This document shows, one piece after another, positions 1-10,731 of a DNA stretch of 64,000 bases. Source of the stretch: Aliivibrio sp. S3MY1 (GTDB taxonomy: Bacteria; Pseudomonadota; Gammaproteobacteria; Enterobacterales; Vibrionaceae); contig NZ_JARACO010000012.1 of the NCBI RefSeq assembly GCF_028765575.1, forward strand, positions 44,285 to 108,284, in the 5' to 3' direction. The position numbers and the translations under genes are program-made. Below the pieces are notes generated by a model. It was not told where the DNA came from and made no database searches. It worked only from the letters and a program-made list of their open reading frames with translations. The first letter of the stretch is position 1. Every line of letters starts with the position of its first letter.

Positions 1-133
1 CATCCATTACTTTTTGTGAGCGACTTACCTCAAGGCGTTCCGATTTTTCTACTACACTCGCTGATTCATTATCATTGATTGTCTCTAAATCGAACTCTTC
101 AACTTTTTTAGTTACTGCATTGCTTTTACTCAT
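1..133 (-). CDS. rpoS: RNA polymerase sigma factor RpoS, N-terminal part
   Basis: Only the first 44 codons lie in the window; the gene runs off the left edge. The ATG reads leftwards from 133 and the product begins MSKSNAVTKKVEEFDLET, an acidic N-terminus like that of Vibrio RpoS. RpoS is the stationary-phase and general-stress sigma factor. The assignment leans on context, because nlpD-rpoS is the conserved order in gammaproteobacteria and nlpD lies immediately upstream on the same strand. In relatives a major rpoS promoter sits inside nlpD; I did not identify one here. The sigma domains 2 to 4 are outside the window, so the call rests on the start of the protein and on synteny. Confidence 0.8.
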   Translation of the reverse strand, partial: MSKSNAVTKKVEEFDLETINDNESASVVEKSERLEVSRSQKVMD

Positions 134-188
134 AGCGCCTCCCCATGGCGAGCCAGCAAGACATTACAACTCAGCTATGTCATCCCTG

Positions 189-1181
189 TTAAGGTAAATA
201 CCGTTGTGGATTTACCGATTTCCCTCTAAAACGGATCTCAAAATGTAAACGAACGCTGCTTGTACTTGAGCTGCCCATTGATGCAATTTTTTGTCCTGCA
301 CTCACACTTTGACCTTCCTTTACAAACAGTGATTCATTATGAGCATAAGCACTTAAATAGTCGTCGTTATGTTTAATAATTATTAAATTGCCATAACCTC
401 GTAGTGCATTACCTGCATAAACCACTTTTCCTTTTGCTGTTGAGATGATGTCTTGGCCTCGTTGACCTGCAATATCGATCCCTTTATTTCCTTGTTCTCC
501 TGTCGAAAACTTAGCAATAATTCGCCCCTTAGTTGGCCATAACCATGAATCTACTTTCTCTGATTTTTGCGGTACTGGTTTTGGCTTAGGAACAGGTTTT
601 GGTTTTGGTTTAACAACCGGCTTCGGCTTAGAAGATGTTACTGGTTTGTTACTACCAACATACTCCTTAGGTTTCGGCTTTTCAACCTTTTTCGTGCTTG
701 TTTTTTGTGCTAAAGGGGGAGGAGAGCTCTTAACTATTGTTGGTTTAGAACTACTTACTGGTTTATCAGCAACAAAAGGAACAACCGCAACAGCTGTTGC
801 AGTGGTCTTTGGGGTACTGTTCTTTTCATTTACGAGGTGACCGCCATCACCATAAGCAGGGGCTACATATTTAGGTCCCCATAATTTGATTTTTTGTCCT
901 GGGTGGATTAAATAAGGTGCTTTTAGCTCGTTATAAGCTATCAGTTCTTTAACATCTTTATTAGTAACATAAGAAATGAAATATAACGTATCCCCTTTTT
1001 CAACTCGATAATAACTGCCCCTATAGCTGCCACGTTCTGCTCCTCCGTATGAAGAAGAAGAGTTATTTACACTAGATACAGGCGCGGGGCGATGTGGTCC
1101 CATAGAGCAACCAGAAAGCAACAAGCTAAATAGTGTGGTTATTAACCACAAACGAGAAGAGAACACTGTCATTTTATTCAT
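189..1181 (-). CDS. nlpD: NlpD, LysM/LytM-domain lipoprotein, amidase activator
   Basis: The 330-residue product has a lipoprotein signal peptide ending in the lipobox LLSGC (Cys25). A LysM peptidoglycan-binding domain follows at about 57-100, then a low-complexity linker rich in Lys-Pro repeats at about 165-207, then a C-terminal LytM (peptidase M23-like) domain at about 212-330. The LytM active site is degenerate: the usual first metal-ligand His is replaced in NKGIDIAG, although the later LHFEIR motif remains. This matches NlpD proteins, which activate the cell-separation amidase AmiC rather than cutting peptidoglycan themselves. The gene lies 5 bp downstream of pcm and upstream of rpoS, the standard order. 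Confidence 0.95.
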   Translation of the reverse strand: MNKMTVFSSRLWLITTLFSLLLSGCSMGPHRPAPVSSVNNSSSSYGGAERGSYRGSYYRVEKGDTLYFISYVTNKDVKELIAYNELKAPYLIHPGQKIKLWGPKYVAPAYGDGGHLVNEKNSTPKTTATAVAVVPFVADKPVSSSKPTIVKSSPPPLAQKTSTKKVEKPKPKEYVGSNKPVTSSKPKPVVKPKPKPVPKPKPVPQKSEKVDSWLWPTKGRIIAKFSTGEQGNKGIDIAGQRGQDIISTAKGKVVYAGNALRGYGNLIIIKHNDDYLSAYAHNESLFVKEGQSVSAGQKIASMGSSSTSSVRLHFEIRFRGKSVNPQRYLP

Positions 1182-1186
1182 TATTA

Positions 1187-1813
1187 TTATGCTAATTCGC
1201 CTGCTACTAATGGCACAAAACGCACCTCTTCGATGACTTCTGAGTAAAACTCATCACCCTGACGAACAATACGATATAAATATTGTGTTTCTTCGCCAAT
1301 AGGGATCACAAGTCGGCCACCCTCTTTTAATTGCCACAATAAATCATTGGGAATTGATTTAGCAGCAGCGGTAACAATAATAGCATCAAAAGGGCCTTTG
1401 TTTGCCCAACCTTGCCACCCATCTGCGTGCTTAGTCGATACGTTATAAATATCCAATTGCTTTAATAGGCGCTTGGCATTCCATTGAAGCAACTTGATCC
1501 GTTCAACGGAGTTTATATGATCAAGTAATTGCGCCAATACTGCGGTTTGATAACCAGAGCCGGTACCAATTTCTAATACATGAGAGTCACGCTGTAGTTC
1601 TAATAGCTCAGTCATTTTCGCAACGATATAAGGCTGAGATATTGTTTGTCCCTCACCAATAGGCAGTGCGTTATTTTGATACGCTTGATGTCCTAATGCC
1701 TCTGGAATAAAACGCTCTCGCGGCAAAGCTCGAATCGCAGCCAAAACGTGTTCATCTTGGATACCTTGCTGGCGTAAAAACTGTTCAAGTAATTCAGCTC
1801 GTGAATTCGTCAT
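1187..1813 (-). CDS. pcm: Protein-L-isoaspartate O-methyltransferase
   Basis: The product has 208 residues, the usual family length. It carries the SAM-binding motif [12 protein letters not shown] at about 80-91 and the substrate-side segment [13 protein letters not shown] at about 53-65. The enzyme methylates L-isoaspartyl residues in damaged proteins so that they can return to normal aspartate linkages. Its start overlaps the surE stop by one base (ATG/TGA type coupling), and nlpD follows after 5 bp. This surE-pcm-nlpD-rpoS cluster is conserved in enterobacteria and vibrios and is linked with stationary-phase survival. Confidence 0.96.
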   Translation of the reverse strand: MTNSRAELLEQFLRQQGIQDEHVLAAIRALPRERFIPEALGHQAYQNNALPIGEGQTISQPYIVAKMTELLELQRDSHVLEIGTGSGYQTAVLAQLLDHINSVERIKLLQWNAKRLLKQLDIYNVSTKHADGWQGWANKGPFDAIIVTAAAKSIPNDLLWQLKEGGRLVIPIGEETQYLYRIVRQGDEFYSEVIEEVRFVPLVAGELA

Positions 1814-2574
1814 TATTTATCACTCTCTATTGATAACCAATCTACCATCATAGTTAATGAGTCATGAGCGGTTAAATCAACTTGTAACGGCGTTATTGAT
1901 ACATGATTATGCTTAACAGCATAAAAATCAGTTCCTTTACCAGCGTCTTGCTTTTTGCCAGGAGGACCTAACCAATAAATAGTTTCTCCCCGGGGATCGG
2001 TGTCTTTAATCATACTTTCTGAGTGATGCCTTGCCCCTAAACGAGTCACTTCCCAAGAAGAGAGTTGAACATATTCACAGTCAGGGACATTAACGTTGAG
2101 TACTCTTTTTGTTGTTAACGGTTTTTCTAAATGCTTCTTAACCAATGCTAAAGCAACTTGAGCTGCCGTATCGAAATGTGTGCGTCCAACTAAAGATATC
2201 GCTATTGCGGGTAACCCTAGAAAATGCCCTTCTGTTGCCGCTGCAACTGTACCTGAATAGAGGGTGTCATCACCTAAATTCGCACCATGATTAATGCCAG
2301 CAATGATTAGATCAGGTAAGTTATCTTTCATTAATTCATTCAATGCAAAGTGCACACAATCGGTTGGCGTTCCTTGCACGGAATGAATATTGCCTGCTAT
2401 TTGACGAACTCGAAGTGGTGATTCCAGAGTCAGAGAATTTGATGCTCCAGAACGATTACGATCAGGCGCTACAATGGTAATATCGGCAATATCCGAAAGC
2501 ACATTTGCAAGTATGTTTATTCCCTCAGCAAATACCCCATCATCATTACTTAGCAATATACGCAATTTACTCAC
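1813..2574 (-). CDS. surE: 5'/3'-nucleotidase SurE
   Basis: The product has 253 residues. The metal-binding motif LSNDDG near the N-terminus (Asp11, Asp12), the [14 protein letters not shown] segment and the [21 protein letters not shown] motif identify SurE. It is a divalent-metal-dependent nucleoside monophosphatase and exopolyphosphatase of the cytoplasm. The gene overlaps pcm by one base and follows truD after about 30 bp. The order truD-surE-pcm matches E. coli, so one transcript from the isoprenoid and tRNA-modification genes into nlpD is likely. Confidence 0.96.
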   Translation of the reverse strand: MSKLRILLSNDDGVFAEGINILANVLSDIADITIVAPDRNRSGASNSLTLESPLRVRQIAGNIHSVQGTPTDCVHFALNELMKDNLPDLIIAGINHGANLGDDTLYSGTVAAATEGHFLGLPAIAISLVGRTHFDTAAQVALALVKKHLEKPLTTKRVLNVNVPDCEYVQLSSWEVTRLGARHHSESMIKDTDPRGETIYWLGPPGKKQDAGKGTDFYAVKHNHVSITPLQVDLTAHDSLTMMVDWLSIESDK

Positions 2575-2604
2575 TCAACTCTCCACTTCTCATTCTAAAC
2601 GGTA

Positions 2605-3651
2605 CTAATCGTATGTACGCTCTACTTCGATTTCTTGCAGTAATTCACGCACAATCACAGTTGCAAAACTGCCTGATGTTAAAGAGAAACTCAGCGTTAA
2701 CGTATCGCCTTCAGAAGACCACGTTAAATTCTCTGGATGTAATTCAACACTGCGACGCTCATGACGCATACGGTTACCACAGATCAACGCCATTAAATCA
2801 GGTTCAGCATCCAATTGAGGTTGCTCAAACGTAAGTGCTTTATCTTTCGTAGGAAGCTGATTATCACCTGCTAGCGCAGCAGAGATAGACAATTCACCAT
2901 TTTGAATTTTTTGAATGCTCTCTTGTGATGTCACATTCTCATTTACAATACGATCATTTTGATCTAATAGAATATCACCATCAACAGGTTGAGAGAAGTA
3001 ACCCTCTGTTATTCTTTGAGAAACAATATGATTGAAAATCCAAGAGCGAGCAGCAGACAGATAGAAGCTACGCTTAGTATTATCACGAGTACGCACATTT
3101 TCACGACCCCAACGGCGTGCTTCTGTTACGTTATTACCTTCATGGCCAAAACGTTGAGCACCAAAATAGTTTGGCACACCAGTTAACTTCACTTTTTCTA
3201 AACGAGCCAATACATCTTCCATGTCAGTCACTTCAGTTGCAATTAACTGAAAGCGGTTTCCTAGAAGATCACCCGGACGTAATTTTTTGTTGTGACGTGT
3301 CATTTCTAAAATTTCAACACCTGGGTGTGTCGCTTCAAATAAGGCAAATTTAAGATGATCGCTTTTTGGTAAGTGAACACTTAACCATTGCTCTGTCACG
3401 GCATGACGATCTTTTAAGCCAGCCCAGCTGATGTCTTTTGATTTTACACCACAAAATTTAGCTAATTCATTAGCAACATATTTGGTATTTTCACCCGTTT
3501 TACGGATCTTAACCATTAGGTGTTCACCTTTACCAGTGAACGAAAATCCTAGCACTTCTTTTACAATGAAATGCTCTGGTAGTTGCTTTAATTTACCTGT
3601 TGCTACTGGTTTTCCGTATAACCACGAAAAATTAGACATGATGTCTGACAT
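2605..3651 (-). CDS. truD: tRNA pseudouridine(13) synthase TruD
   Basis: The 348-residue protein has the TruD-family catalytic motif GLKDRHAVTEQW, in which the Asp is the nucleophile, at about 79-90. It also has GVPNYFGAQRFG at about 158-169 and the late motif SFATVIVREL. TruD converts U13 of tRNA-Glu to pseudouridine. Two ATG codons are available, at 3651 and 3639; MSNFSWLYGKP from 3639 aligns better with the E. coli N-terminus, so the true start may be 3639. The gene lies between ispF, 15 bp upstream, and surE. Confidence 0.95.
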   Translation of the reverse strand: MSDIMSNFSWLYGKPVATGKLKQLPEHFIVKEVLGFSFTGKGEHLMVKIRKTGENTKYVANELAKFCGVKSKDISWAGLKDRHAVTEQWLSVHLPKSDHLKFALFEATHPGVEILEMTRHNKKLRPGDLLGNRFQLIATEVTDMEDVLARLEKVKLTGVPNYFGAQRFGHEGNNVTEARRWGRENVRTRDNTKRSFYLSAARSWIFNHIVSQRITEGYFSQPVDGDILLDQNDRIVNENVTSQESIQKIQNGELSISAALAGDNQLPTKDKALTFEQPQLDAEPDLMALICGNRMRHERRSVELHPENLTWSSEGDTLTLSFSLTSGSFATVIVRELLQEIEVERTYD

Positions 3652-3666
3652 AGAATGTGTCTCTAA

Positions 3667-4146
3667 TTAATAAGATGTTTTAACTAACAGCACCACCGCT
3701 TCACAAGCGATGCCTTCTTTTCTTCCAGTAAAACCTAAACGCTCTGATGTGGTTGCTTTCACGTTTACATTATCTAAACTGGTTTCTAAATCTTCAGCAA
3801 TTGCACTGCACATTGCTTCTATATGTGGTGCCATTTTAGGAGCTTGAGCGATGATAGTCACATCTGCATTACCTAAGACTAATCCTTTTTCTTTTACTCT
3901 ACGGTATACATCTCTCAATAAAGCTCGGCTATCTGCCCCTTTCCACTTATCATCGGTATCAGGAAAGTGTCGTCCGATATCGCCTTCTGCTATTGCGCCA
4001 AGTAATGCATCACACAATGCATGAAGTGCGACATCACCATCTGAATGCGCAATTAACCCTTGCTCATAAGGAACACTGACACCACCAATAATGACGGGGC
4101 CTTCGCCACCAAATTTATGTACATCAAATCCGTGTCCAATTCTCAT
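3667..4146 (-). CDS. ispF: 2-C-methyl-D-erythritol 2,4-cyclodiphosphate synthase
   Basis: This 159-residue protein catalyses the fifth step of the MEP isoprenoid pathway, closing CDP-ME-2-phosphate to the cyclodiphosphate with release of CMP. The N-terminal GHGFDVH gives zinc ligands Asp8 and His10, [12 protein letters not shown] gives the third (His42 region), and [15 protein letters not shown] is the conserved substrate-binding segment. The start overlaps the ispD stop by one base, so translation is probably coupled to the enzyme two steps earlier in the pathway. The ftsB-ispD-ispF-truD order is as in E. coli. Confidence 0.97.
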   Translation of the reverse strand: MRIGHGFDVHKFGGEGPVIIGGVSVPYEQGLIAHSDGDVALHALCDALLGAIAEGDIGRHFPDTDDKWKGADSRALLRDVYRRVKEKGLVLGNADVTIIAQAPKMAPHIEAMCSAIAEDLETSLDNVNVKATTSERLGFTGRKEGIACEAVVLLVKTSY

Positions 4147-4865
4147 TATTTGGTTTCCTTTTTCATTTTGTGAAGATAGAACTCAGCTAAATCAAGATCT
4201 TCCGGTTGCGTGACTTTTAAGTTATCGGCACGCCCATGAACGAGTTTAGGCTGATACCCCATTAATTCGATAGCAGAAGATTCATCGGTTATCGATACGC
4301 CTTTTTCTAATCCTATTTTTAATGCCGAATACAACAGCTCTGTTGTGAAAAGTTGCGGAGTTAATGCATGCCATAACACACTGCGATCAATGGTGTTTTC
4401 AATGATCGACTCTTGATTGGCTTGTTTCATTGTATCTCGTACGGGAGAAGCCAAAATGCCACCAATATGATGAGGAATAACTTCAGCGATCAATTTTTCA
4501 ATGTCATCATGTCGAATGCAAGGACGCGCAGCATCATGCACCATTACCCACTCACTGAGTTGATGCTCTTTTAAATACACTAGGCCTGAAAGCACAGAAT
4601 CGGCTCGTTCTACGCCTCCTGAGACACGTATTACCCGCTTATTCTTTGATATTGGCAATTCATTAAAGTAAGGGTCGATGTCGCTAATAGCGACTATCAC
4701 TTTATCAATACTAGGAAAAGCCAGTAATTGATCAATGGTATGTTCTAAAATGGTTTTTCCATCAAGTAATAAATACTGTTTTGGCCGATCCGCTTTCATA
4801 CGGCTCCCCACTCCAGCAGCAGGAACTATAACACTAATTGAAAAATCAGAACTTATAGACATCAA
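4146..4865 (-). CDS. ispD: 2-C-methyl-D-erythritol 4-phosphate cytidylyltransferase
   Basis: The product has 239 residues. The nucleotide-binding motif [19 protein letters not shown] at about 14-32 and the VHDAARPCI motif are diagnostic of IspD. The enzyme transfers CMP from CTP to MEP in the MEP pathway. The gene directly abuts ftsB and overlaps ispF by one base. Two adjacent ATGs open the frame (MM). An annotator could choose either, and the difference is one residue. Confidence 0.97.
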   Translation of the reverse strand: MMSISSDFSISVIVPAAGVGSRMKADRPKQYLLLDGKTILEHTIDQLLAFPSIDKVIVAISDIDPYFNELPISKNKRVIRVSGGVERADSVLSGLVYLKEHQLSEWVMVHDAARPCIRHDDIEKLIAEVIPHHIGGILASPVRDTMKQANQESIIENTIDRSVLWHALTPQLFTTELLYSALKIGLEKGVSITDESSAIELMGYQPKLVHGRADNLKVTQPEDLDLAEFYLHKMKKETK

Positions 4866-5150
4866 TTACCCCTCACTGTCTTCATCAATAATTCGATAAA
4901 AGGTTTCGCCTTTTTTTATCATTCCCAACTCATGCCGAGCTCGTTCTTCTATCGCTTCTGAGCCTTTTTTTAAGTCATCAATCTCAGCAAACATCTGCTC
5001 ATTACGGTTTCGTAATCCTTGATTAACCTCTTCTTGTAAGATGACATCATCAGACACTGTTGCATAATCCGACAGTCCATTCTTACCAAACCATAACGTC
5101 GATTGAAGCCAGCCTAAGGTGAACAGTAATAAAAGGGCAAAAGCGCGCAT
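4866..5150 (-). CDS. ftsB: Cell division protein FtsB
   Basis: This 94-residue protein has a short cytoplasmic N-terminus, one transmembrane segment at about 3-20 and a periplasmic coiled coil at about 35-75. The C-terminus carries [18 protein letters not shown], the family signature. FtsB forms the FtsQLB divisome complex that regulates septal peptidoglycan synthesis. It is first in the ftsB-ispD-ispF-truD-surE-pcm-nlpD run. The gap upstream contains the eno terminator, so a promoter between about 5150 and 5230 is expected but was not pinpointed. Confidence 0.95.
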   Translation of the reverse strand: MRAFALLLLFTLGWLQSTLWFGKNGLSDYATVSDDVILQEEVNQGLRNRNEQMFAEIDDLKKGSEAIEERARHELGMIKKGETFYRIIDEDSEG

Positions 5151-5235
5151 GATTGCTCCACAAAATTGGTAATGATAAAAGAAAGCTAACTATATCAATC
5201 CATCATTAGAACTTCACTAGCTGTCTAGCGGAAAT

Positions 5236-5266
5236 AAAAAAAACCGCCTCAAATGAGACGGTTTTT
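5236..5266 (-). terminator. Intrinsic terminator after eno
   Basis: On the minus strand the stem ACCGTCTC/GAGGCGGT (one G-T pair) with loop ATTT is followed by a run of T. It lies 58 bases after the eno stop and separates eno from the ftsB operon. Confidence 0.8.
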
Positions 5267-5323
5267 GTATCAAAATTCTAATCGAACGATTAAAGAATTA
5301 AGTCATACTCTCAAAAATTGAGA

Positions 5324-6637
<1,314 letters not shown>

Positions 6638-6655
6638 TTATCTTTAATTTAAAAG

Positions 6656-6688
6656 CTAAAAATAGCTGCTACAACATTGAGCAGCTAT
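6656..6688 (-). terminator. Hairpin terminator between pyrG and eno
   Basis: On the minus strand a 9-bp perfect stem ATAGCTGCT/AGCAGCTAT with a 9-base loop is followed by TTTTTAGC. The T tract is short, so termination may be partial, giving some pyrG-eno read-through. Confidence 0.6.
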
Positions 6689-6701
6689 CCGTAATATCCT
6701 A

Positions 6702-8345
<1,644 letters not shown>

Positions 8346-8474
8346 TTACCTGAAATTGGTGTAAATGAGGAATAAAAATGGATTTCATCTGGACGGGAAG
8401 TGAATATACCAGAACCGCTTTATCGCCACAACGTGAAAAGTATCACAGTTAATTGATTTATTTTTTGCTCCAAA

Positions 8475-9296
8475 TCAATTCCGCTCACTTCGCTTCACAT
8501 TTTCCCATTCAGAGTCTAGTTCATTTAAATCACATTGCTCTATTTTTTTATTCTTTTTGGCGACGTTCGCCTCAATTTGTCGAAATCGGCGCTCAAACTT
8601 ATCATTTGCTTTGCATAACGCTTGCTCCGGATTTTTTCCTAAATGACGAGAAAAATTTACTGTAGCAAAAAGTAAATCTCCTAACTCTTCTTCAAGTTTG
8701 GCTTCATTTCTCGGTTTTTTAAGAGCCTCTTCGAGAACCTCTGCAACCTCTTCATTTACCTTATCGGCAACCGGTTGTAAGTCATCCCAATCAAAACCGA
8801 CCTTTGCACACTGCTTCTGAAGCTTATTTGCTCGTAGTAATCCTGGCAAAGCGCTTGGGATAGAATCTAAAATACTCTGTTGAGAAGATAAGTCTTGCTC
8901 CGATGATGCTTTATCCAAACGTTCTTGTTGCTTAACTTTATCCCAATTCGCTGTGATCTCTTCTTCTGATGCAAATTCATCATCACCAAAGACATGCGGA
9001 TGACGACGAACCAATTTTTCATTTAACGTATCAACCACATCGCTAAAATCAAACAAACCGTCCTCTCTTGCCATTTGAGCGTAGAAAATAACCTGGAATA
9101 GTAAATCTCCTAACTCTTCTTTTAAGTTCTCCCAGTCCTTCTTATGAATCGCATCCACCACTTCATAAGTCTCTTCTATAGTATGTGGAATAATAGAATC
9201 AAAAGTTTGCTTTCTATCCCACGGACAACCGGATTCTTCATCTCTTAATTGAGCCATTATTGAAAGTAATTGTTCAATATTATTTTTGGTTGTCAT
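8475..9296 (-). CDS. mazG: Nucleoside triphosphate pyrophosphohydrolase MazG
   Basis: The product has 273 residues with two MazG repeats. The first contains EELGDLLFQVIFYAQMA and the second EEELGDLLFATVNFSRHL, each supplying Mg-binding acidic residues. CPWDRKQTFDSI near the N-terminus is typical of the long MazG form. The enzyme hydrolyses all NTPs and dNTPs to the monophosphate. It lies in the relA neighbourhood, as in E. coli, but no mazEF toxin-antitoxin pair is present here. Confidence 0.96.
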   Translation of the reverse strand: MTTKNNIEQLLSIMAQLRDEESGCPWDRKQTFDSIIPHTIEETYEVVDAIHKKDWENLKEELGDLLFQVIFYAQMAREDGLFDFSDVVDTLNEKLVRRHPHVFGDDEFASEEEITANWDKVKQQERLDKASSEQDLSSQQSILDSIPSALPGLLRANKLQKQCAKVGFDWDDLQPVADKVNEEVAEVLEEALKKPRNEAKLEEELGDLLFATVNFSRHLGKNPEQALCKANDKFERRFRQIEANVAKKNKKIEQCDLNELDSEWENVKRSERN

Positions 9297-9319
9297 TTCT
9301 ATTCCCTACGATTTAAAAA

Positions 9320-9357
9320 CAAAAAAGCGGTGACCATTATAGTCACCGCTTTTTTAA
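9320..9357 (-). terminator. Strong terminator after flagellin gene
   Basis: A perfect 9-bp stem AGCGGTGAC/GTCACCGCT with a 7-base loop is flanked by A and T tracts on both sides, so it works in both directions. It ends the flagellin transcript 40 bases after its stop and insulates mazG. Confidence 0.9.
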
Positions 9358-9396
9358 AAATACATTCGCCTTAAATTAAGAAGGCTTTCTGTTAAC

Positions 9397-10530
9397 TTAA
9401 CCTAATAAGCTCATTGCCATGCTTGGCGCTTGTTTTGCTTGTGCTAAAATTGACGAACTTGATTGACTTAAAATTTGCGTCTTCGTTAAGTTTGTTGTCT
9501 CTTTAGCAAAATCAGTGTCTTTAATTTGGCTATTTGAATCAGTGATATTTTCGTTAATGTTAGTTAAGTTTTTAACGGCACTTTCAAAACGGTTTTGGAA
9601 TGCACCTAATGAAGCACGATTACCATCAACGTATTCTAGAGCAGCATCAATCACATCAATTGAACGCTGTGCGCCACCAACGGTTGTTAGGTCCATAGAT
9701 GCAACCGTATCGTCTGACTCGCCACCCATTTTTAATTCATTCGCTAGAGAGCCATTGAACTCTAATGGTGAAGAGATAGTTTCGCCTGACATGAACACTT
9801 GAAGTACGCCATCTTCAGTTACAGATGCGCTTAGTTCGTTCGTTTGACCGTTAATGTAAGTTGCTAACTCTTCAATATCATCACCTGCTTTTGCTGAGAT
9901 GTTGATTTCTTGAGGGTTGCCGTTTTTATCGTTATACGTCACATTAAATTGTGTGTTTTCTTTACCCACCGTCCAGTTGATATCACGACCTTCTTCTGCG
10001 AAGTACGATTTACCACCCATTGTCGACTCATCAGCACGCATGCTGTTTAGTGTCATTGCCACTGCTTCACCTGAATCAGCACCAATTTGGAAAGATTTTG
10101 TACCAAACTCACCGTTAATTAAACGAGTACCACCAAAAGACGTTGTTTCAGCAATACGGTTCAACTCATCAGTCAGTGAACTTGCTTCTTCTTGCATCGC
10201 TTTACGGTCAGCGTCAGTATTTGAGCCGTTTGAAGATTGTAGCGATAAGTCACGTAAACGTTGAAGTACGTTAGTCGTTTCTTTCATTGCGCCTTCTGCT
10301 GTTTGCGCAATTGACATACCGTCGTTAGCGTTACGAACCGCAACATCTAAACCACGAGTTTGTGCTGTCATACGATTTGAGATCTGCAGACCAGAAGCAT
10401 CATCAGCAGCGCTGTTGATTTTTGAACCTGAAGACAATTTCTCCATTGAATCAGTTTGAGCAGCGGTTGCATTGTTCATGTAACGTTGTGCTGTCATTGC
10501 TGAGATGTTTGTATTTACTGAAATTGACAT
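9397..10530 (-). CDS. flaF: Flagellin, probably the dispersed FlaF-type
   Basis: I place the start at the ATG at 10530, giving 377 residues beginning [18 protein letters not shown], the standard Vibrio flagellin N-terminus; a GGAG ribosome site precedes it. An upstream in-frame ATG would add eight residues not found in the family. The conserved helical D0/D1 ends flank a variable centre of about residues 170-280, and the C-terminus ends [13 protein letters not shown]. It polymerises into the flagellar filament. A. fischeri has five flagellin genes in tandem and a sixth, flaF, elsewhere; this isolated copy between relA and mazG fits flaF, but that identity is from memory. It has its own sigma-28 promoter and terminator. 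Confidence 0.85.
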   Translation of the reverse strand: MSISVNTNISAMTAQRYMNNATAAQTDSMEKLSSGSKINSAADDASGLQISNRMTAQTRGLDVAVRNANDGMSIAQTAEGAMKETTNVLQRLRDLSLQSSNGSNTDADRKAMQEEASSLTDELNRIAETTSFGGTRLINGEFGTKSFQIGADSGEAVAMTLNSMRADESTMGGKSYFAEEGRDINWTVGKENTQFNVTYNDKNGNPQEINISAKAGDDIEELATYINGQTNELSASVTEDGVLQVFMSGETISSPLEFNGSLANELKMGGESDDTVASMDLTTVGGAQRSIDVIDAALEYVDGNRASLGAFQNRFESAVKNLTNINENITDSNSQIKDTDFAKETTNLTKTQILSQSSSSILAQAKQAPSMAMSLLG

Positions 10531-10600
10531 AATATTTGCTCCGGTCGGCTTCACTTATTGTTATAGGATAGAAGCCTATAATTCATCGTTGATACCTATA

Positions 10601-10628
10601 TTTACGGCCTGATATTTCAGAACTTGAG
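10601..10628 (-). promoter_or_regulatory. Sigma-28 (FliA) promoter of the flagellin gene
   Basis: On the minus strand, CTCAAG (10628-10623) is followed after 14 bases by GCCGTAAA (10608-10601). This closely matches the Vibrio FliA consensus CTAAAG-N14-GCCGATAA. It predicts a 5' leader of about 60 bases before the chosen ATG and places the gene in the late flagellar class. Confidence 0.75.
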
Positions 10629-10636
10629 ATTTTTTT

Positions 10637-10675
10637 TCAAAAAAAAACCAAATGTTATGAATAACATTTGGCTTT
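10637..10675 (-). terminator. Terminator after relA
   Basis: An 11-bp perfect stem CCAAATGTTAT/ATAACATTTGG with a 2-base spacer is followed on the minus strand by nine T residues. It lies 57-95 bases past the relA stop, just upstream of the sigma-28 promoter, and separates relA from the flagellin gene. Confidence 0.88.
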
Positions 10676-10731
10676 AAAATATAGTTACTATTAATCAATA
10701 ACTTAGATGCGCATTATTGGTAAGTACTTTA

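Noticed and set aside
646..840. Plus-strand frame inside nlpD
   Set aside because: It mirrors the low-complexity Lys-Pro linker of NlpD and is a by-product of that composition.
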